Source: Linanthus parryae (taxonomy: Eukaryota; Streptophyta; Magnoliopsida; Ericales; Polemoniaceae). Taken from it: a stretch of DNA of 64,000 nucleotides. Below the pieces are notes generated by a model. The model was not told the DNA's origin. It ran no database searches and saw only the letters and a program-made list of their open reading frames with translations. The translations under genes were made by a program, and so were the position numbers. Of this stretch, positions 56,126 to 64,000 are shown piece after piece; position 1 is the first letter of the stretch; each line of letters begins with the position of its first letter. Where the stretch lies: assembly GCA_023055425.1 (NCBI GenBank), contig JALGPY010000003.1:66200991-66264990 (forward strand). Direction: 5' to 3'.

Positions 56126-57244
56126 AGGTGCGCGGGGATGTCCTCACGCGGGCATGGGGATATCCCTGGGAAAATCAATCAAATCGAGCAAATTGCGCTG
56201 ACAGAAGAACCAACACAGGGCGCGCCAGACGAGAAACTCAAAGAAGCACCTGAATGCATGGAAGACAGGCCGAGACCACAAAAGCAAGAGCTAAAGGAAG
56301 TGTTCCTCAGCCCGAACGAGGAAAAGAAAAGGCCAGTCTTTCTAAGTGCGGACCTCACAAGCGAAGAGGAGCAAGGACTGCTACAACTCCTAACTGAATA
56401 CAAGGATGTGTTCGCATGGGAGTACGACGAAATGCCAGGCCTAGATACAAGCATCACCATGCACCGTTTAGACATTATCCCAGGGTCTAAACCGGTAAAG
56501 CAGAGTACGAGGAGCTTCAGACCGGAGCTTAACGTGAAAATCAAGCAGGAGATTGTCAAACTCCTGGATGCCAAATTCATAGAGCCGAATCATCATCCCA
56601 CATGGCTGGCCAATATTGTGCCAGTAGTGAAAAAGAACGGACAGCTCCGCATCTGCGTGGACTTCCGAGATCTCAATCGCTTCTGCCCCAAGGACGATTT
56701 CCCACTGCCTAACATCGATTTGCTTATCGATTCAACAGCGGGCCACCGCATGTTCAGTTTCATGGACGGCTTCAGCGGATACAATCAAATCAAGATGGAT
56801 CCCGAAGATGCGCGGAAAACTGCATTCATCACTCCGGTGGGGGTGTTCAATTACACTGTAATGCCATTCGGTCTCAAAAATGCGGGTGCAACCTATCAGC
56901 GGGCCATGATGGCTCTATTTCATGACATGATGCATAAAGAAGTGGAATACTATGTGGATGACTTGGTTGTCAAATCCAAGCACGAAGCAGATCACCTCGC
57001 AGATCTACGAAAGGTGTTCAATAGATGCAGATGTTTTCAACTGAAAATGAATCCCATGAAGTGCGCGTTCGGGGTAACATCAGGGAAATTCTTGGGATGT
57101 GTGGTTCATCGCCAAGGGATCGAGCCTGATCCTGCGAAAGTATCAGCTATCACCAGCATGACACCACCCCATAACCAGAGCACCTTGAAAACATTCTTGG
57201 GAAAGCTATCATATCTGCGAAGATTCATCCCAGCAATTGCATAA
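56126..57244 (+). CDS. Tat-2 reverse transcriptase frame
   Basis: It is in the same phase as gag-protease, one TGA later; the first ATG is 56138. After an acidic linker come the RT motifs: PTWLANIVPVVKKNGQLRIC, VDFRDLNRFCPKDDFPLP, FMDGFSGYNQIKM, MPFGLKNAGATYQR and the catalytic YYVDDLVVK. It stops at TAA (57242-57244) in what should be the RT connection (RRFIPAIA then ITCCFSALLKK). The TAA is probably a single nonsense mutation, since the phase continues. RT would copy the element RNA inside particles. Confidence 0.92.
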   Translation, partial: RCAGMSSRGHGDIPGKINQIEQIALTEEPTQGAPDEKLKEAPECMEDRPRPQKQELKEVFLSPNEEKKRPVFLSADLTSEEEQGLLQLLTEYKDVFAWEYDEMPGLDTSITMHRLDIIPGSKPVKQSTRSFRPELNVKIKQEIVKLLDAKFIEPNHHPTWLANIVPVVKKNGQLRICVDFRDLNRFCPKDDFPLPNIDLLIDSTAGHRMFSFMDGFSGYNQIKMDPEDARKTAFITPVGVFNYTVMPFGLKNAGATYQRAMMALFHDMMHKEVEYYVDDLVVKSKHEADHLADLRKVFNRCRCFQLKMNPMKCAFGVTSGKFLGCVVHRQGIEPDPAKVSAITSMTPPHNQSTLKTFLGKLSYLRRFIPAIA

Positions 57245-59857
57245 ATCACCTGCTGTTTTAGTGCTCTCCTAAAAAAAGACGCTGCGTACAACTGGGCTCC
57301 GGAGCACGAAGCCGCATTCGAGAAGCTGAAGGATTTACTCACGTCCTCAAAAATAATGATCGCACCTCAACTGGGATCGCCGCTCCTGCTATATCTGACA
57401 TCAACGAGGAGATCTATAGGAGCGCTCTTGGCTCAGGAGTATGAAGGCCAAGAGAGGCCTATCTACTACATCTCTCGCATCGTGCAGCCTGCTGAATCAA
57501 GGTACACAGACATCGAACGTCATTGCCTTGCCTTATTCTTTGTGATAGAGAAGTTGAAACACTATTTTGCATCGCACAAAGTAGTAGTGGTTACCAAGAG
57601 CGACCCTATACGGTATTTGCTAACTCACACTACTCCGGGCGGGAGATTGGCGAAATGGTACATGACCATTTCCCAATACGATATCACATGCGTGCGACCG
57701 CGAGCGATCAAGTCGCAGGCGGTAGCAGACCTGTTGGCACAGTTCCCTGACAAAAGCCACGAGCCCGTGATCAAGGAAGAGCTTGAAGGCCCTGAGATTT
57801 ACGCAATCGACGTGCCCTATTGGACGCTCCACTTTGACGGCTCGTCCACGAGGAAAGGTGGAGGCATTGGGATAGTCTTGACAAAGCCAGACGGGGAAGT
57901 CATACAGATGTCCGCAAAGTTCGCAGTCACAAACAACGAGGCGGAATATGAGGCTCTCATCGCAGGGCTCCGTGCAGCGAAAGCTTTGGAAGTAAGCAAC
58001 TTAACGGTCATGGGAGATTCCAAGCTGATCGTTAAGCAAGCCTCGGGCGAGTATGGTTTGAAGGAGATCAATCTCCTGTCTTACCGCACCCTAGTACAAA
58101 AGCTGATGCAGCAATTCTGCGATGTGAAGTACGAGCACAAGCCCCGAGCAGACAACAGGCACGCGGACGGGTTAGCAACCTTGGGATCTAAGGTCAGCAT
58201 TGACAAGTGTCCCGCAAAGATATCTATTGAAGTGCGAACATCGTCGGCATTGACAGAGGATGCGTGCGACAACGAACATATGGATGATGCAGACTGGCGG
58301 AAAGCAATCCTGCAAGCTATTGCGGAAGGCACAAGCAGCGAAAGCTGGGCACTCACAAAAGGGTACTGCATACATGACAACACCCTCTACTACAAGGGTC
58401 CTGGCGGAATACTCATGCGATGCGTCTCCGAGCGAGAGGGACAACTTTTGTTAGAAAAGATTCACCAACACGCTTGCGGAGAAAGCGAGGTGTCAATCTA
58501 CAGGAAGGCTCAGAGATATGGCATTCATTGGCCAGACATGTCAACAGCCGCAGCCCTGATACAAGGAAAGTGCGAGAGTTGCGCACTAATCAAAGACTCT
58601 TTACTCATCGCCCTAACCGATGACGACACGGACTGGAGGAAGCCACTATTTGATTTCCTCACCCAGGGCACCGTGCGCGAGTCAAGAAAAGAAGCCGAGA
58701 AGTTGAAAAGGAAAGCGTCTCGATATGCGGTACAGGAGAACCTACTTTGGCGAAGAGGTCATGAAGGCAACTTGCTGCGATGTCTAGACGGCAGAGAAGC
58801 ACAAGAAGTCATGGACCTTTCCCATCAGGTAGAGCATCAAGGAGGTGCGAAATTGTGCAGACAGCTCCTCTCAATCGGGTATTTCTGGCCCACGATGGAG
58901 GTCGATTGCCGCACCAAAGTGCGACGCTGTCAGGAGTGCCAATTCAAAGGGAACCTAGTGCACGCTCCCGCCGTGGATCTACATGCATTAGGGACGCCAT
59001 GGCCATTTCACACATGGGCTTTGGACTTCATCGGTCCCATCCGACCAACGTCGCACGGGAACCATTTCATTCTCACCGAGACTGAGCTATTCACCAAGTG
59101 GGTGGAAGCAATACCACTGAAGACGGCGAATGCGCTGGCTGTGGTCAACTTCATTCAGGAAAGCATCATATGCAGGTTCGGAATCCCAAACACCATTCTT
59201 TCAGATAACGGTACTCCTTTTGTTAATCGCCAAGTAGCTGCGAAATTAGCGGAGTGCAATATCAGGCAGATTTGTTCTACCCCTTATTACCCAAAGGGAA
59301 ATGGACAAGCCGAAGCGACCAACAAAACGCTGTTGAGAATTTTGAGCAAGATGGTCGCGGATGACCACAAGAAGTGGGCCAACTCTCTAAACATAGCTCT
59401 GTGGGCCTACCGAACTTCTCCAAGGACACCCACGGGGGCCTCGCCATTTCTACTATGTTATGGGGCCGAAGCTGTAGTACCTGCGGAGGTTAGAGTCAAT
59501 TCAGCAAGGCTGGCCTTCCATGCACTCTATGAAAATCAACGCGATCACGATTTAGTCTTGCTGGAGGAAAAGCGAGAACAAGCCAAAAGAACCAACAAGC
59601 GGTACCAGGAAAGAATCGCTCGCGCCTACAATAAGACGGTCCAGCGAAGAGATTTCGCAGTCGGAGACTTGGTCTTGCGCGCATCTGACCACTGTATGCG
59701 ACAAGCAACTCACCCGAAGTTCGCAGCCAACTGGGAAGGACCCTTCGAAGTCACAGAAGTCTTCGACAGTGGCTACTGCAGCATCCGAAGGTTGCACGGC
59801 ACAACCTCAACCCCGAGTTCAGTCAACATGCGCTGGATTAAGAAGTACTATCCCTGA
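57245..59857 (+). CDS. Tat-2 RNase H, archaeal-type RNase H and integrase
   Basis: It continues the pol phase after the TAA. The retroelement RNase H (SIGALLAQEYEGQERPIYYI) runs to about 57750. A second RNase H follows (57820-58190) with all four catalytic acids visible: HFDGSS, NNEAEYEAL, MGDSKLI and NRHADGLAT. This archaeal-type domain is the hallmark of the Tat lineage. Integrase (58740-59857) has the zinc finger (LSHQVEHQGG...CQEC), WALDFIGPI, ILSDNGTPFVN and GNGQAEATNK, an intact D,D-35-E triad. A C-terminal domain ends at 59857. Apart from the TAA before it this half is intact. Confidence 0.93.
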   Translation: MTCCFSALLKKDAAYNWAPEHEAAFEKLKDLLTSSKIMIAPQLGSPLLLYLTSTRRSIGALLAQEYEGQERPIYYISRIVQPAESRYTDIERHCLALFFVIEKLKHYFASHKVVVVTKSDPIRYLLTHTTPGGRLAKWYMTISQYDITCVRPRAIKSQAVADLLAQFPDKSHEPVIKEELEGPEIYAIDVPYWTLHFDGSSTRKGGGIGIVLTKPDGEVIQMSAKFAVTNNEAEYEALIAGLRAAKALEVSNLTVMGDSKLIVKQASGEYGLKEINLLSYRTLVQKLMQQFCDVKYEHKPRADNRHADGLATLGSKVSIDKCPAKISIEVRTSSALTEDACDNEHMDDADWRKAILQAIAEGTSSESWALTKGYCIHDNTLYYKGPGGILMRCVSEREGQLLLEKIHQHACGESEVSIYRKAQRYGIHWPDMSTAAALIQGKCESCALIKDSLLIALTDDDTDWRKPLFDFLTQGTVRESRKEAEKLKRKASRYAVQENLLWRRGHEGNLLRCLDGREAQEVMDLSHQVEHQGGAKLCRQLLSIGYFWPTMEVDCRTKVRRCQECQFKGNLVHAPAVDLHALGTPWPFHTWALDFIGPIRPTSHGNHFILTETELFTKWVEAIPLKTANALAVVNFIQESIICRFGIPNTILSDNGTPFVNRQVAAKLAECNIRQICSTPYYPKGNGQAEATNKTLLRILSKMVADDHKKWANSLNIALWAYRTSPRTPTGASPFLLCYGAEAVVPAEVRVNSARLAFHALYENQRDHDLVLLEEKREQAKRTNKRYQERIARAYNKTVQRRDFAVGDLVLRASDHCMRQATHPKFAANWEGPFEVTEVFDSGYCSIRRLHGTTSTPSSVNMRWIKKYYP

Positions 59858-60069
59858 CTTCTCTTATTTCATGCGTTTTATTACAACGTTGCTTGATATC
59901 TTGTATGGCTACGATTTACACAATCTCCTCTCCCATATGAGAGGATTGTAATCCCATCTCTCCCATATGAGAGCATTATAATAAAAGAATTCTCCCAAAT
60001 GAGAAGTTCACATTTCTAGCTGTTTATGATGCTTTATTCAGTTGTCATTATTGTTAATAATGGTTTATT

Positions 60070-61020
60070 TGCCGCAATAGCAATCTGTGCAACTACGATC
60101 TTAGTCGATCATCATCATAAGCCTATCTCTCAGGATAGCAGCCCGCACAAATACGATCTTAACTGATCATCTAAGCCTATCTGTTACGATAGCAGCAAAT
60201 GCGAAATGCGATCTTAACTGATCATCTAAGCCTATCTGCTACGATAGCAGCAAATGCGAAATGCGATCTTAATTGATCATCTAAGCCTATCTCTTACGAT
60301 AGCAGCCTATGCAAATGCGATCTTAATTGATCATCTAAGACTATCTCCTACGATAGCAGCCTACGCAAATGCGATCTTAATTGATCATCTAAGCCTATCT
60401 CTTACGATAGCAGCCTATGCAGATGCGATCTTAATTGATCATCTAAGACTATCTCCTACGATAGCAGCCTACGCAAATGCGATCTTAATTGATCATCTAA
60501 GCCTATCTCTTACGATAGCAGCCTATGCAGATGCGATCTTAATTGATCATCTAAGACTATCTCCTACGATAGCAGCCTACGCAAATGCGATCTTAATTGA
60601 TCATCTAAGCCTATCTCTTACGATAGTAGCCTATGCAGATGCGATCTTAATTGATCATCTAGGCCTATCTCTTACGATAGCAGCCTACGCAAATGATATC
60701 TTAATTGATCATCTAAGCCTATCTCTTACGATAGCAGCCTATACAAATGCGATCTCAATTGATCATAAAAGCCTATCTGTCACGATAGCAACACATAAAA
60801 ATGCGATCTTAATTGATCTTCAAAGCCTATCTTTCACGGTAGAAGCCTATACAAGTGCGATCTTAATTGATCTTCTAAAGCCTATCTGTCACGATAGCAA
60901 CACATACAAGTGCGATCTTAATTGATCTTTAAAACCTATCTGTTACGATAGCAACTCGCACGATTTAACGATCTTAATTGATCTACTAAAGACTATCTGC
61001 TCCGATAGCAATATTGCAAA
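60070..61020. repeat. 54-bp tandem repeat array of Tat-2, with a 108-bp higher-order period
   Basis: About 17 units of the same 54-bp monomer as Tat-1. From about 60284 to 60660 two unit types alternate (CCTATCTCTTACG...TATGC and ACTATCTCCTACG...TACGC), giving 3.5 copies of a 108-bp dimer. As 54 is divisible by three, an 18-residue repeat ORF is open on the plus strand; I do not call it a gene. Confidence 0.95.
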
Positions 61021-61703
61021 AATGATCTTAAATGATCCACAAAGACCAATCACAAATCCATCTGTCAAGGTGGCACAGCTGCGCAAATACAATCTCGAAC
61101 GATCTAGTGAAACATCCACGAATTCATATGGCAGATCGCAAATGCGAAACCATTACGTAGCATTATGCAAGGCAAAATATGCCGAAACGCATGCGAAGTT
61201 GTATTTTGTTGTAAAGAGACAGCAGATAATACAAAAGGCTATTTATCATTATGAGTCAAATGACTTACAATTTATCTGTCTAGCTAGCAGCTTACAAGCG
61301 AAAAAGCTCGGATCTAACTACGCAGCCAACATGGCTTACAATACATTCGAAAAGTAGCTGACAAGCCAGAGACACACTAGGGGAATCCCGACTGAAAAAG
61401 GGTGAACCTAACGGTCCTAACACCAGCTATACAATACACAGATCTAAGGCCAAAGATCTATAGCAAAAGGGATGCTGCCGCGAAGAGATCAGCTTGTCAT
61501 TCGCTACGTCCCTAGCAGCAAGATCTGCGAAACGGTACGTTCAAGACCCCAAGGGGTGACAAAAGCCTCTGTCTGATCAAGATAGGCACCGGAGGAACTT
61601 CCTGTTCCGACATATGCTACCCTGCGAAACAGGGGAAGCAGTCATTCCTCTAGTGATGGATTCCTTGTCATGATAGACAAGGGCATTGACAAGCCCCCAG
61701 AGT
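61021..61703. other. Tat-2 spacer after the array
   Basis: Counterpart of 33191-33861; non-coding as far as visible. Confidence 0.6.
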
Positions 61704-62078
61704 TCAAGAACGAAGAGGCAAGAAATCCTTCTCCAGGGAGGCTGGAGAAGAATTCCTCCGTTCATTACGAGACGGTAGCACGGTCACTTCGGCGCTGCAC
61801 CTCACCGGGAGGCGGCCGGAAACATGACCTGTACACATAATACACGAAGAAATTTCTTCGAACACACATGAGATATTATCTGCATCCTCTTTATGGTGGT
61901 TATAAAGAGCAATAAGCCTCATAAATTGGATCTTGGAAACTATTTCTACAGCACAAAGCGCAAACTCAGGATTCACAACTTGAAGTTGCCATGAATCAAC
62001 GAAAAATAAGCGTTGAAGCCAGCAGTCGTAAGGACTCACGGCAAAGCACATTTTTGGGATAAAGAACCCAAATAGCAA
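61704..62078 (-). CDS. Small antisense ORF of Tat-2, 124 codons
   Basis: Partner of 33862-34236 with the same length and no indels. No recognised domain. Confidence 0.3.
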   Translation of the reverse strand: MLFGFFIPKMCFAVSPYDCWLQRLFFVDSWQLQVVNPEFALCAVEIVSKIQFMRLIALYNHHKEDADNISCVFEEISSCIMCTGHVSGRLPVRCSAEVTVLPSRNERRNSSPASLEKDFLPLRS

Positions 62079-62509
62079 AGACAGGGTTTATATAGACCCT
62101 GTGGAGACTCTTGACTTGCCAAAGATGAGTCAGCAGAATTCAAAAAGAGGGTAAGTTCAATCACTTACGCCTTGAAAAGCGGTAACCATCAATTACCCTA
62201 CTAAAGGCTACGACGATTCAGTTGCGTATCCTAATAAATGACGGATGGTCATGATTCGGATGGACTTCCCAACGAAAGCGTGTTTATCTGCCGAGAAATT
62301 AGCGCGAAAATCAAGCAGAGTATCAATTGCTGATGTCATAATTGGATATGCACAGAAATATCCAATCAAATCCCGGGAAAGGGCAAAACGGGCAAATTCA
62401 TTCTTGTTGATAAAAAAAGGGGGAGAAACCCTAGCAACATTACATTAATGTTTCAAACACTACATTAATGTTTCAGCTATTTCCTTGCTATTTTTCAAAA
62501 TTCGAAAGG

Positions 62510-64000
62510 TTAAAGCAAATTTTTGATCAAGGAGTCCTGGGGCTCGAACTGATGGCTCAGCTTCTCTACTTGTTCCACTTCTTGCTTCATCAGCTCGCAC
62601 CTGGCATTCATCTCATGATAGAGCTTTAGAGCTTCATCAACCTTTAGCTTTTGCTGCTCCACCTTCTGCTTCTCAGCTGCGAGATTCTGGTGGCCGAGTT
62701 TCAAAGTTATGGCTGCGCGAATCAGCGTGACTCTGTTCATAAGAAATTTGAAACCCAGTCTGCCCTGGACTTTGGTCACGAGATTTTGGCACATGCCACA
62801 TAGCAATTCAGCACTCTGGACCGAAATGGTCGCAGGCGTAGCCGCAGACAGCTGCTCCAAAATCCAAATGGCTTCATTAAGAAATAGCCTCCTGTCGAAG
62901 GGCCCTATCTCCAGAGATCTCACAAACGATTGGGGGTAGGCGAGGCGCATTCGAACCACCCAGTCTACATCGGTTTGCTTCAAACCTGAGGAGACGTCAA
63001 AACTCAGTTATGATGTCAAATTCGCAAGAAAATAATGCAAAATGCGAACAGTAAAACTTTGCTTACCAGTTCCTTCCAGAATCTCATGAAGGGAAGGAAT
63101 GCGCACTGCCGGGGTAGTCGAAGACTGTCCTCGCTCCATAGCTCTCCTATCAGCTGCGAGCTCCAATCTCTCGTAGTAAGGAGGAAGAGTGTAGGCCGCA
63201 CCAGCTGCGACTACATTCCCAACCTGCGAGCCCCAAAAGCTCCACGCAGGAATAGGTGCCTCCGACTCAGTCATCGCTGGAGGTGAAGGGACAGCCGAAG
63301 TCGCTTGGCGAAGAACGCTCTCAGATGCGAAAGCATTAGCAGCACTTGTCCTTACTTCCTCAGCACCAGCATGGACATTTTCATCCATCAGCACAGCATC
63401 TGCTTCAGCATCATCGGAAAGTTCGATGATGTCCTCGAGAGGCTCACTTGCATGTTCAGCAGCTGTGACAGGCTTCTCGGTATGGGAGCTTGGAATCGGG
63501 ACATAGGACGCGGAAGGCCGACTTCTCCGCTCCAGCACAGGTTCCTCAGCATGACCTACAATATTAAATGCGATAATATGAGGTAACTTGCGCTACAAGT
63601 TATTTTGATATCTTTGCTAAAGCTAAGTGTAAGCACCTCCACGCGAAGGTGGGATTGAGGTATCTTCATCATACACTAAGGACGTGGAACCATGTCCTAT
63701 TAGTGTGTCCTCACTAAGCAGGTCTTTAAGGGAAGCGTGACCTGGGATGCGAATAAACCAGTCATGATTCTGTCTCAAGTTGCTAAAACCTAGCACATGC
63801 GTATCACTCAAATAATTACCTGAGGGTTCTCCGCATTTGTCTACTAACCAACGGCGAATGTCAGCCTTTGACACACCATGCTTTAACGCACCCACAATAA
63901 CATCTCTATAAGTTACTGCGAGATTGAAGATCTCACCTTTATCGCCGCCTGCGATTTCTTCAAAGTCCGCTTGAACTTGCTCCAGCGCTGCTGCATCCTC
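62510..64000 (-). CDS. Antisense plant-mobile-domain gene of Tat-2, 3' exons (partial)
   Basis: The visible exons are 62510-62985, 63067-63555 and 63637 to beyond the window edge. They match exons 5, 4 and 3 of the Tat-1 antisense gene. Both introns are 81 bp with GT-AG ends, exactly as in Tat-1, and exon 4 is 489 bp in both. Exon 5 stops three codons earlier. The frame is open throughout, with conserved blocks KHGVSKADIRRWLVDKCGEP and HDWFIRIPGHA in exon 3. It ends in the Gln/Lys/Glu-rich coiled coil (AAEKQKVEQQKLKVDEALKL). The mobile-domain exon 1 must lie to the right of 64000. Confidence 0.8.

Larger units (their letters stand above)
52846..64000 (+). mobile_element. Tat-2: near-complete Tat-lineage Ty3/gypsy element, right end outside
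   Basis: It begins with a 627-bp LTR inserted in Copia-B (left flank ACCGT, 52841-52845). PBS, gag-protease, RT, RNase H, a second archaeal-type RNase H and integrase follow. Then come the 54-bp array and the antisense gene running past 64000. Two RNase H domains mark the Tat lineage. It is the complete counterpart of Tat-1. Confidence 0.94.

Noticed and set aside
60254..60925. 223-codon plus-strand ORF made of 18-residue repeats
   Set aside because: It exists because the 54-bp repeat unit is a multiple of three; no start context or domain, and the Tat-1 array does not keep it.

Overview
The window is plant nuclear DNA, most likely from a eudicot. It holds one intact intron-bearing host gene with a chloroplast-type N-terminus, several small inverted-repeat (MITE) elements, a plant LINE, and a deep nest of plant Copia, Athila and Tat LTR retrotransposons. 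The species cannot be named from the sequence alone.

Left part (1-14.65 kb). This is host DNA with small transposons. It starts with the edge of a DUF4283 (LINE ORF1-like) fragment, followed by a candidate terminal exon of an unidentified host gene (885-977). A non-autonomous hAT element (1852-3056, perfect 8-bp target duplication) contains a Stowaway MITE, which sits inside a 122-bp tandem duplication. A second hAT-like inverted-repeat element (3276-7694) carries another MITE and a 5'-truncated LINE. From 13458 down to 8312 on the minus strand lies the only intact host gene: a seven-exon, 463-aa GET3D-like (ArsA/GET3 family) ATPase with a C-terminal alpha-crystallin-like domain.

Right part (14.65-64 kb). 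This is a nest of retrotransposons that can be dissected from target duplications and LTR ends. Copia-B (minus strand, oldest) has its 3' LTR split by Copia-1 (14922-50421, minus). Copia-1 pol is split by an Athila element (17953-45180, minus, TSD ATGTT). Athila gag is split by Tat-1 (29841-40315, plus, TSD ACACC), and the Athila 5' LTR is split by a truncated SIRE-like Copia-C (42173-44926). Independently, Copia-B pol is split by Tat-2 (52846 to beyond 64000, plus), which is nearly complete.

Tat-1 and Tat-2 belong to one Ty3/gypsy family of the Tat lineage, with gag-protease, RT, RNase H, a second archaeal-type RNase H, and integrase. Tat-1 has lost about 4.8 kb of gag-pol and carries a Glu-to-Lys change in its integrase catalytic triad, yet its LTRs differ at only about 6 of 627 positions. 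Both copies carry a 54-bp tandem repeat array after pol and, on the opposite strand, a long gene.

Most notable: in Tat-1 the antisense strand holds a five-exon gene (38964 down to 34658). It has four short phase-consistent GT-AG introns of 76-81 bp and would encode about 1,329 residues with an N-terminal plant mobile domain. It has one in-frame TAG. The portion visible in Tat-2 keeps the same exon ends and intron lengths. The defective Tat-1 thus kept the antisense gene while losing its sense polyprotein, so the gene may be a cargo or self-regulatory function of this family.
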